Below, piece after piece: positions 1-5,708 of a stretch of 6,451 nucleotides of DNA (position 1 is the stretch's first letter; each line of letters starts with the position of its first letter). The stretch spans positions 15,387 through 21,837 of the forward strand of contig JAADHY010000480.1 of assembly GCA_013151585.1 (NCBI GenBank). The letters are read 5' to 3'. The DNA is from Planctomycetota bacterium. GTDB lineage: Bacteria; Planctomycetota; Planctomycetia; Planctomycetales; Planctomycetaceae. The translations under genes and the position numbers were made by a program. The notes under the pieces were generated by a model, which was given only the letters and a program-made list of their open reading frames with translations, had not been told where the DNA came from and did not search any database.

Positions 1-180
1 ACGTCTGTCCGCCCATTCTTGCCTTCGAATTGTTTTTGGAGCTTCGCGGCGCTGCGCCAGCCTTCTGAAGACGCGCTGTTTCGGCTTCAGGGCAGCCCCG
101 TACCTGAAGAAACGCTCCAGCTCGGGCTCCGATTCTTGACCCCGTCAGCATTGCACGCCCGCGAAACCATGATAATCTGA
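1..180 (+). CDS. 3' end of an unidentified reading frame, cut by left edge
   Basis: Frame 1 is open from the first base to a TGA at 178-180, directly followed by TAG at 181-183. That gives 59 residues and no start codon, so it would be the C-terminal tail of a gene beginning outside the window. About two thirds of its codons end in G or C, which is compatible with coding but not decisive. Frame 2 is also open to 137-139, and one minus-strand frame is open across most of the stretch, so the frame choice is uncertain. The segment LQLGLRFLTPSALHAR (115-162) resembles the 'L-x-F-x-TP-x-x-L' strand found in RAMP proteins such as CRISPR Cas6. In that family roughly 100 further residues should follow, but here the frame stops six codons later. 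It may be a truncated gene, an unrelated protein end, or chance. Confidence 0.25.
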   Translation, partial: TSVRPFLPSNCFWSFAALRQPSEDALFRLQGSPVPEETLQLGLRFLTPSALHARETMII

Positions 181-475
181 TAGGTACGCGCCGGCGGTCC
201 CGTTTCTGGGGAAGTCGGCGCGCCAGGTCAGGCTGTCCCACCCGCCTTGGTTATGGAGCGTCCGTCGAGTCGTCGACTGAGGCCGCGTGCTCACAGAGCT
301 GCCGCAACAGTCGGGCCAGGGACGATGCGCGATCGGACCCACATGGGGTGTCGTTCGGACCGTGTGCCGATTGTTCGATGGCGCGAGCGGCTCGACGCAA
401 GCAGCCGTCGGTTTCGCGGGCCTCGCCAGGCCGACTATGTCGGGTGGGAATCCTTGGGGAAGTTCTTGTGCGAAG
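181..475. other. Gene-free stretch upstream of the exported protein
   Basis: No reading frame here has a convincing start, ribosome binding site or family resemblance. The frame of the downstream gene is open back to 184, with an ATG at 319 and other possible starts. A start there would bury the signal peptide inside the protein, so I treat this as leader or spacer DNA. Fragments in two different frames (379-411 and 441-467) faintly recall conserved blocks of Cas6 and are discussed as a finding. No clear promoter was seen. Confidence 0.45.
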
Positions 476-482
476 AAAGGAG
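476..482 (+). promoter_or_regulatory. Ribosome binding site of the exported protein
   Basis: AAAGGAG is a near-perfect Shine-Dalgarno sequence. It lies seven bases before the ATG at 490 and fixes that codon as the start, in preference to the several in-frame upstream start codons. Confidence 0.8.
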
Positions 483-489
483 CAGTAGA

Positions 490-1146
490 ATGAAAAAGTC
501 ATTCGTGGTTTTCGCTCTGGTCGTCGGTTGTGGGCTCGGCGTAAGGACTCAAACCGCCGTGGCCGACGCGTTGGAACCGATTGAGCCGGACGATGCCCAG
601 GAGATTGCTCAAGTGCTCGTCGAGGCGGCTCAGGGGATCAAGAACCCGCCTCTGAAGATCGACGCCGACCCCAACAACGCTTTCGGTCTGAAGTACGAGA
701 ACGACGGCATCATGATCGTCCCGATCAAAGGGCTGTCAGAGGATATGCCCGAAGAACGGACGAAGGACACTGAAAGCGAAAAAGGATTGGGATTTGCGCT
801 TCTGTTCTTTTCTGAAAAGTTTGCTCCGTTGGTCGGCGGTAAGCCGGTCGACTCTAAACGCGTCGCGATTCTCAAGGTGACCGACGACGACGGGAACGAG
901 CGGCAAATCAAATGCCTGCTGCTTTCGGCTCGCAAAATTTTTGAAGACGACTGGCGACTCTACGTGTTCGGCACGCAGAACAAGCCCTTGATCGAAACGC
1001 CCTTCGTCAGTTCGGATCAGCCGGAGGAAGAGGGGGAACTGATTTCGCTCCGGGCTGAGGACGTCGAAGGCCACGAGGGGAACCTGGTCATCCGCGTCTT
1101 CGGAAAATACGAGGCTCAGTTCCGGGCGGCTTACCTCGGCGATTGA
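490..1146 (+). CDS. Exported hypothetical protein with N-terminal signal peptide
   Basis: This is a 218-residue protein of unknown function. The start at 490 is chosen because it follows a strong AAAGGAG site at optimal distance and because the protein then begins with an export signal. That signal has Lys2-Lys3, a hydrophobic core at residues 5-18, and a signal peptidase I site at Ala-Val-Ala (23-25) or Ala-Asp-Ala (25-27). Val-Val-Gly-Cys at 11-14 also fits a loose lipobox, so it could be a lipoprotein, although the hydrophobic stretch continues past the cysteine. The mature part is acidic, notably EEERT-like and PEEEGE stretches around residues 88-98 and 178-182. It has one cysteine, no further membrane segment and no repeats. 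Alternating hydrophobic strands suggest a small beta-rich domain, which is inference only. I recognise no family. The gene stands alone, converging with putA across a 735-base spacer. It would act in the periplasm or at the cell envelope. Confidence 0.85.
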   Translation: MKKSFVVFALVVGCGLGVRTQTAVADALEPIEPDDAQEIAQVLVEAAQGIKNPPLKIDADPNNAFGLKYENDGIMIVPIKGLSEDMPEERTKDTESEKGLGFALLFFSEKFAPLVGGKPVDSKRVAILKVTDDDGNERQIKCLLLSARKIFEDDWRLYVFGTQNKPLIETPFVSSDQPEEEGELISLRAEDVEGHEGNLVIRVFGKYEAQFRAAYLGD

Positions 1147-1281
1147 TGCTTCGGAGCAGGGCCGCCCTATTGGCGTGCGCCCCGCATTTCTGGCCTGACG
1201 CTTGAACCGCGTGCTTCGAGATCAGCCGACGGCTTGCGGGATGCACTCGCCTGCGTCCGTTTTCCGCCGCTGAAGCTGGAG

Positions 1282-1307
1282 GGGGGCCACGACGGAGCGT
1301 GGCCTCC
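1282..1307. other. GC-rich hairpin, possible transcription end structure
   Basis: GGCCACG (1285-1291) pairs with CGTGGCC (1298-1304) around a six-base loop. Three more pairs, one of them G-U, extend the stem to about 10 bp. It lies about 140 bases after the stop of the exported protein and could end or stabilise that transcript. No run of T follows, so a Rho-independent terminator is not supported. Confidence 0.35.
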
Positions 1308-1638
1308 GGTTCTCCCCTGAGGGAAGTCTTGAAACACGCTGCAAGTGCAGCGGCGACATCGCCTAGACACTTGGCTCGGGGGACACGCCCTTGGCGTTTT
1401 TTGTCGTCCGACCGGAGCCGATCGGCGGATCCGAACGAACAGACAAACCAAGCTGAAACGGACGCAGACGCGATAATCGCAGCGCCCTTTGCCCAGAGCG
1501 GCCCTTGCGTCCCTTTCGCGTCGCCGTCAGGCATCAACTGTGAAGTCCAGTGGTCAATCCGCAGCCGGCGTCGCACCGTAAGCCGCCGAAACCGGACCGA
1601 GAGGATTGCTGCAGAACGGTTCTCGCCCAAATTGACGT

Positions 1639-1691
1639 CCTCTCTCCCGTTTGCGGGAAAGGATGGCTCGCTGAAGGCGAGCCGGGTGAGG
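1639..1691. repeat. REP-like double stem-loop element
   Basis: Two adjacent hairpins are visible. In the first, CTCTCCCG (1642-1649) pairs with CGGGAAAG (1654-1661) around TTTG, with one mismatch. In the second, GGCTCGC (1665-1671) pairs perfectly with GCGAGCC (1677-1683) around TGAAG, and GGGTGAGG follows. A CTCCCG-loop-CGGGAG hairpin next to a second stem and a GGGTGAGG tail is a layout common to dispersed extragenic palindromes in many high-GC bacteria. The position between convergent genes is also typical. Only one copy lies in this window, so repetition across the genome is inferred, not seen. Confidence 0.55.
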
Positions 1692-1881
1692 CCGAATAGT
1701 TTCCCCGGATGCTGGTCTTCCCCGGTGGCGTTGAAACTGAGGAGCGACTCGCATTGTCGTGATGGGCGGCGGCCCGCACTGCCAGCGGAGGTCGGTTCGG
1801 CCATCGTTGTGGGAAGGTGACGTTCGCCGGATTGTCTTGGGGCATTTTCCGGGAACGCCGGATTCAGCGCTTGCCTTTCGG

Positions 1882-4800
1882 TCAATCGGGACCCGTTTCA
1901 TCCCTTTCCGTTTGCGGGGCGAAACCGCGACGGAGAGTGTTTTCGGTGATGCTGATGGGGATCAGGAACTGGAGCAAGTAATCCGGACCGCCGGCTTTGG
2001 AGCCGATGCCGGACATCTTGAAGCCGCCGAAAGGCTGCCGGTCGACGAGAGCTCCGGTAATGACGCGGTTCAAGTACAGGTTCCCCACTTCCAGTTCTTG
2101 TCGGGCTCGCTTCAGATGGGCCGGGCTGCGGCTGTAAATGCCGCCGGTGAGCGCAAAAGGCGTGTCGTTCGCAATGGCGATAGCCTCGTCCAGGTCTTTC
2201 GCTTTTATGACGCAAAGCACTGGACCGAAAATTTCTTCTTGAGCGATTCGCGCGTGCGGTGGCACGTCGACGAAGATGTGCGGGCCCACGTAGTAGCCCT
2301 CGTCGGCCCAATCGCCGGGGTCCGCCGCAAAAGCTAGCGTCGCCTCGGTCTGGCCGATCTCAATGTATTCCAGAATCTTCTCGCGAGCAGCTTCGTCGAT
2401 AACCGGGCCGATGAGCGTGCCCGGGTCTTCGGCCGGTCCAATCGGCAGGCTGTCCGTGGCGTCGACCAGGCGTTTCAGGAAGGTGTCGTACACGGTCTTG
2501 TGAACGATAACCCGCGAACACGCCGAGCACTTTTGTCCGGAGTAGCCGAAAGCACTCTGGATCACTCCTTGAACAGCCTCGTCCAGATCGGCGTCGTCGT
2601 CGATGAGGATCGCGTTCTTGCCGCCCATTTCGGCAATCACACGTTTGACTGACCGTTGACGCGGGTCCGTTCGGGCGGCGGCTTCATTGATCTCCAGACC
2701 GACTTCGCGCGAACCGGTGAAAGCGACCAGGTCGATGTCCGGGCTTCCGACCAGGGCTGGTCCGACCACTTCCCCTTCGCCCGGCAAGAAATTGACGACG
2801 CCGTCCGGCAGACCCACCTCTTGGAAAATGCTCATCAACTGCGCCGCGACGACCGACGATTGTTCGGCTGGCTTCATCACCACCGTGTTTCCCGTCACCA
2901 AGGCGGCAACCGTCATGCCCGTTAGGATCGCCAGCGGGAAGTTCCACGGCGCAATGACAACGGCGACCCCGCGCGGCCGGTAAGAGTAGCAGTTGTCCTC
3001 GCCGGGCAGGTTGTTCCGCCGCGGCTCGGCCAGACGCCGCATTTCTTGGGCATAGTACATGCAGAAATCGATGGCTTCGGCCACGTCGGCGTCGGCTTCG
3101 GCCCACGGCTTGCCGCACTCGAACACTTCCCAGGCCGCCAGTTCGAAGCGTCGGTTTCGCATTTCGCGAGCGACGAGTTCCAGGTATTCGGCCCGGTAGG
3201 CAGGCTCCGTGCGAGCCCACGATGGGAAAGCATTTCGAGCGGCAACGATGGCTCGTTCGGCGTCCTCGGGCGAAGCGCTGGCCACTCGGCCGACGATTTG
3301 TCGGGCGTGGGACGGGTTGCGCGAGACCAATGTCTCACGCGTCTCGACCACGCGTCCCTCGATAACCAGCGGGTATTCCTGGCCCAAGCTCTCCGCTACC
3401 GTTTCCAGGGCCTGCTGCATGGCTTCGCGAGCCGCCGGCTGACTGAAGTCCGTATGCGGCTCGTTCCGGAATCCTTTCGGTTTGTCTTCGGGAACCGGCG
3501 GGGACTGGGCGCCGACGTCTGCCGGTTTCATCATCAACTCCTCCATCGGAATGTCTTCGGTGACGCTGTGCCGCAGAAAAGAATCGTTCGACGTGTTTTC
3601 GAGCAACCGTCGGACTAGGTAGGCCATTCCGGGAATCAACTGGCCAAACGGAGTGTAAATGCGCACGCGGTATCCCGCTTCGGCTAAAAGCTGAGCCTGC
3701 TCGGTGGCCATTCCGTACAGCATCTGAATCTCGTAGGCCGCTCGCGGAACGCGGAGCTTCTCGGCCCAAGCCAAGGCATGGGCGACACTGCGCAGGTTGT
3801 GGCTCCCGAACGCCGGCCGCAGCCAGCGATAGTTCTCCATCAAGAATCGCGTTTGCCGTTCAAAGTTTTCGTCCGTTTGCCACTTGAGGCGGAACACGGG
3901 CACCGGCCAGCCGCGCAGCCGAGCGATCACGGTTTCGTAGTCCCAGTAAGCTCCTTTGACAAGCCGCACCCAGACGGGGGTACCACGCCGCTTGGCCCAC
4001 TTCAAAAGTTCGCGCAAATCGGCTTCAGCGTCAGGCAGATAAGTTTGGATCACGATGCCCACGTCGGGGAAGTCGCGAAACTCGTCCTCCATCAGGACCT
4101 CCCGAAAGATTGCGAGTGTCAGGTCCTTGTAGGAGTAATGTTCCATGTCGATATGGACATGGGCCCCGTGCTCGCAGGCAGCCCGCAAAATGGGACGGAG
4201 CCGCGACTTGACCCGCTCGGCCGCCCCTTTCGCATCCACCGGACGGAACTGGCTGTCGAGAGCCGACAACTTCAACGAGACATTGACGCGTGGAATCGGT
4301 CCGACATGGTCCCGGTCAATCGGAACGATCTCCGGGCAATCGTTCAGGCGCGGAGCCAAAGCGCCGATCAGGTCAAGATAAGTCTGCTGGTAGGCATCGG
4401 CTTCGCGCTCGCTAAGCACGGCCTCGCCAAGCACGTCCAAAGTGAAGGCAAATCCCTGCCGACGCATTCGCAGGATAGCCTGAAAGACTTCCTCGACGCT
4501 CGATCCCGCGATGAACCGCTCAGCCATGCGCCGAGCGTTCGATCGGGCGTTTAACGCGAGAGCACGGCCGAGCACTGTGTTCGGCTGCGAGTGTTCCAGG
4601 ATCAGCCGCGCCGCGCCGGGAACGTGCTCACGCACCTCTTCAAAGTACTCCTGAAGATGCCGCGTGATCGCCTCGTGCGTTCTCAGCATGGGCAGCACGT
4701 CGACGAATCGGAACATTTGAACCTTGACCGACTCGTCAGACATAGCCCAATACAAAATGCGATCGTCCCACCATCGCCGTTCGAAAATGGACGGCCGACG

Positions 4801-4887
4801 ACGAGCAAGCTGAGACCAGAGTTGCCGGCCGAGCGATTGGGTTTTCGCTTCGACTTCGGCCGGATCGATCGCTTTCTTCCGCGGCAC
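1882..4887 (-). CDS. putA: Bifunctional proline dehydrogenase / L-glutamate gamma-semialdehyde dehydrogenase
   Basis: The enzyme oxidises proline to pyrroline-5-carboxylate with FAD, passing electrons to quinone, then oxidises glutamate semialdehyde to glutamate with NAD. From GTG at 4887 it is 1001 residues. The proline dehydrogenase barrel spans about 60-440. It shows NVSLKLSALDSQF (Lys206), HIDMEHY (245-251), VRLVKGAYWDYE (307-318), YEIQMLYGM (385-393) and YLVRRLLENTSN with the substrate-binding Arg pair 426-427. After a linker, the aldehyde dehydrogenase spans about 500-978. It shows PWNFP (647-651, Asn649), FTGSREVG (723-730), IAEMGG with general base Glu753, SGQKC with nucleophile Cys787, EEIFGPV (884-890) and PFGGFKMSG (from 952). 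There is no N-terminal ribbon-helix-helix and no extra C-terminal domain, so it is not expected to be a DNA-binding autorepressor. The frame is open to another GTG at 4989, which would give 1035 residues. I prefer 4887 because GAGG lies six bases upstream and the added 34 residues use rarer codons and look unlike the family. Confidence 0.95.
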   Translation of the reverse strand: MPRKKAIDPAEVEAKTQSLGRQLWSQLARRRPSIFERRWWDDRILYWAMSDESVKVQMFRFVDVLPMLRTHEAITRHLQEYFEEVREHVPGAARLILEHSQPNTVLGRALALNARSNARRMAERFIAGSSVEEVFQAILRMRRQGFAFTLDVLGEAVLSEREADAYQQTYLDLIGALAPRLNDCPEIVPIDRDHVGPIPRVNVSLKLSALDSQFRPVDAKGAAERVKSRLRPILRAACEHGAHVHIDMEHYSYKDLTLAIFREVLMEDEFRDFPDVGIVIQTYLPDAEADLRELLKWAKRRGTPVWVRLVKGAYWDYETVIARLRGWPVPVFRLKWQTDENFERQTRFLMENYRWLRPAFGSHNLRSVAHALAWAEKLRVPRAAYEIQMLYGMATEQAQLLAEAGYRVRIYTPFGQLIPGMAYLVRRLLENTSNDSFLRHSVTEDIPMEELMMKPADVGAQSPPVPEDKPKGFRNEPHTDFSQPAAREAMQQALETVAESLGQEYPLVIEGRVVETRETLVSRNPSHARQIVGRVASASPEDAERAIVAARNAFPSWARTEPAYRAEYLELVAREMRNRRFELAAWEVFECGKPWAEADADVAEAIDFCMYYAQEMRRLAEPRRNNLPGEDNCYSYRPRGVAVVIAPWNFPLAILTGMTVAALVTGNTVVMKPAEQSSVVAAQLMSIFQEVGLPDGVVNFLPGEGEVVGPALVGSPDIDLVAFTGSREVGLEINEAAARTDPRQRSVKRVIAEMGGKNAILIDDDADLDEAVQGVIQSAFGYSGQKCSACSRVIVHKTVYDTFLKRLVDATDSLPIGPAEDPGTLIGPVIDEAAREKILEYIEIGQTEATLAFAADPGDWADEGYYVGPHIFVDVPPHARIAQEEIFGPVLCVIKAKDLDEAIAIANDTPFALTGGIYSRSPAHLKRARQELEVGNLYLNRVITGALVDRQPFGGFKMSGIGSKAGGPDYLLQFLIPISITENTLRRGFAPQTERDETGPD

Positions 4888-4893
4888 CGGTCG

Positions 4894-4897
4894 CCTC
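4894..4897 (-). promoter_or_regulatory. Possible ribosome binding site deciding the putA start
   Basis: Read on the minus strand, GAGG lies six bases before the GTG at 4887. The competing GTG at 4989 has only AGGG three bases before it. This favours the shorter PutA, but both sites are weak. Confidence 0.4.
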
Positions 4898-5045
4898 GAT
4901 CCAGAAAGGGACTCTCTCCTCAAATCCCGCCGGATCGATCGTTTCGACGAAATCCGCGGGAACCCTAGGAACAAGAAACGAATCGCCACGAGCCCTGCGC
5001 AGGCTCACCGGAGACAGTCTAACCAACCGGACGGCGGAAGCGTAG

Positions 5046-5069
5046 CCGAGCCGGTGGGACACCGCTCGG
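5046..5069. repeat. Compact hairpin with one bulged base
   Basis: CCGAG-C-CGGTG (5046-5056) pairs with CACCGCTCGG (5060-5069) around a GGA loop, giving a 10-bp stem with one unpaired C. It starts within a GTAGCCGA word (5042-5049) like those in the cluster further right. Part of its right arm, CCGCTCGGAGC (5062-5072), recurs exactly at 5296-5306. It lies about 60 bases outside the longest possible putA frame and would fall in a putA leader or regulatory region. Confidence 0.5.
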
Positions 5070-5079
5070 AGCTCACCGT

Positions 5080-5136
5080 CCCGCGCCTGACGGAACCTTT
5101 CGGCCGCGATGGTACGTCCGGCTCCCGCGCCTGACG
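5080..5136 (+). repeat. 13-bp direct repeat pair
   Basis: CCCGCGCCTGACG occurs exactly at 5080-5092 and again at 5124-5136, with start points 44 bases apart. The pair sits between the compact hairpin and the GTAGCCGAA cluster. Repeated words of this kind may be remnants of a dispersed repeat or binding sites; the sequence alone does not tell. Confidence 0.5.
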
Positions 5137-5149
5137 CGGCCCCGTGTCC

Positions 5150-5276
5150 GTAACCGAAAACGCATTCAGAACCGTAGCCGAACGCGCCACGTACGGTTTG
5201 GTATGGTAGCCGAAGGCGCCAGGCGTTTGGCACCTCTTCGGGAAACGTGCGGCCAAAGGCTGGCGCCTTCGTCTAC
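5150..5276. repeat. Cluster of GTAGCCGAA repeats ending in a large inverted repeat
   Basis: Degenerate copies of GTAGCCGAAGGCGCC lie at 5150-5163 (poor), 5174-5188 (one mismatch) and 5206-5220. The last copy extends to 5230 as the left arm of an inverted repeat. Its right arm at 5253-5276 is the reverse complement with only three differences, including a 12-base perfect core (CGAAGGCGCCAG at 5211-5222 against 5260-5271). The arms are 24-25 bases and the loop is 22 bases, so the transcript would fold into a strong stem. This looks like an extragenic palindromic repeat. A recombination site or protein-binding array is an alternative. Confidence 0.6.
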
Positions 5277-5536
5277 GTCCGTTGGACAATTATGCCCGCT
5301 CGGAGCGTCCATCCCGACGCCCGTAGCTTCTCCCCCAGACTTGGAATCCCGGTTGCCGGCACGCTCGTTGTTTGCCTCAACGTTTGACTTCTCGACGCTC
5401 TTCTCCTCCCGCCTTCGGCGATCTTCTCTTTGGCGCGAGGAGTCACTCGCGGGCGAGAGAGGCCTGCAGGCGTTGATTTCCATCCGGAGGCTTCCTGCCT
5501 CCCGTTCGGCGGTGGCTTTGGTTCGGCCATGGTCAC

Positions 5537-5565
5537 GGGACATTTCGTGCGTCCGTTGGTATATT
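5537..5565 (+). promoter_or_regulatory. Candidate sigma-70-like promoter for the sugar kinase
   Basis: GGGACA (5537-5542) matches four of six bases of the -35 consensus TTGACA. TATATT (5560-5565) matches five of six bases of the -10 consensus. The spacer is exactly 17 bases. TATATT is one of the few AT-rich words in this GC-rich spacer. It would give a leader of roughly 135 bases before the ATG at 5709. Confidence 0.4.
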
Positions 5566-5708
5566 CACCACCAGCGAGGCCGGAGCGCAGGTAGGCGCGT
5601 CCGTGTTTGCTGATTCCGAAACGCGGCTTCGTTGCAAGGAAGATCGGCGCCGTCCGCTCCGGGTTGGTTACGGTTTTCGGCCGCTTCAGGAACGTTCATT
5701 CAGGAGAG

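Larger units (their letters stand above)
1147..1881. other. Long spacer between convergent genes, no supported gene
   Basis: Reading frames of 170-265 codons exist on both strands (for example 1299-1820 + and 1088-1885 -). They overlap each other, are rich in Arg/Ser/Pro/Ala as expected of frames open by high GC, lack good ribosome binding sites and resemble nothing I know. I therefore call the stretch noncoding. It holds a hairpin at 1282-1307, a 6-bp hairpin with a 4-base loop at 1337-1352 (CGCTGC/GCAGCG), the REP-like element at 1639-1691, and an 8-bp direct repeat TTCCCCGG at 1701-1708 and 1718-1725. No hairpin followed by a T-tract was found for either gene, so no classical intrinsic terminator can be called. 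Confidence 0.6.
4990..5708. other. Divergent spacer between putA and the sugar kinase
   Basis: No gene is supported. Open frames here overlap on both strands and have no recognisable products. The putA-proximal half (5040-5276) is packed with short direct and inverted repeats, listed separately. The kinase-proximal half contains small hairpins: CGCGAG/CTCGCG at 5434-5451 and GGAGGC/GCCTCC at 5486-5502. A candidate promoter at 5537-5565 and a leader of about 140 bases precede the kinase. Any putA promoter must also lie here, or at 4888-4989 if the short start is right. I could not identify one with both boxes. Confidence 0.6.

Noticed and set aside
151..176. TTGCAC...GATAAT as a promoter for the exported protein
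   Set aside because: GATAAT is a good -10 match, but the spacer to TTGCAC is only 14 bases, the -35 match is poor, and the site is over 300 bases before the start codon.
1145..1156. Small hairpin TGCT-TCGG-AGCA directly after the stop of the exported protein, as a terminator
   Set aside because: The stem has only four base pairs and no T-tract follows.
1088..1885. Long minus-strand open frame of 265 codons and an overlapping plus-strand frame of 173 codons (1299-1820)
   Set aside because: They overlap antiparallel, run into the REP-like hairpins and, for the longer one, into the 3' end of the exported-protein gene. They have low-complexity Arg/Ser/Pro/Ala composition and lack ribosome binding sites. 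Open frames of this kind are expected in GC-rich noncoding DNA.
3046..3618. Plus-strand open frames lying inside putA
   Set aside because: They are shadows of the minus-strand gene, whose conserved motifs run without interruption through this stretch.
5017..5045. TAGACT on the minus strand as a putA -10 box
   Set aside because: The hexamer 17 bases upstream (TACGCT) matches only two of six -35 bases, so the pair is not better than chance.
5166..5543. Overlapping open frames on both strands in the putA-kinase spacer (for example 5166-5543 - and 5203-5613 +)
   Set aside because: They cross the inverted repeat, contradict each other, have no ribosome binding site and no family resemblance.
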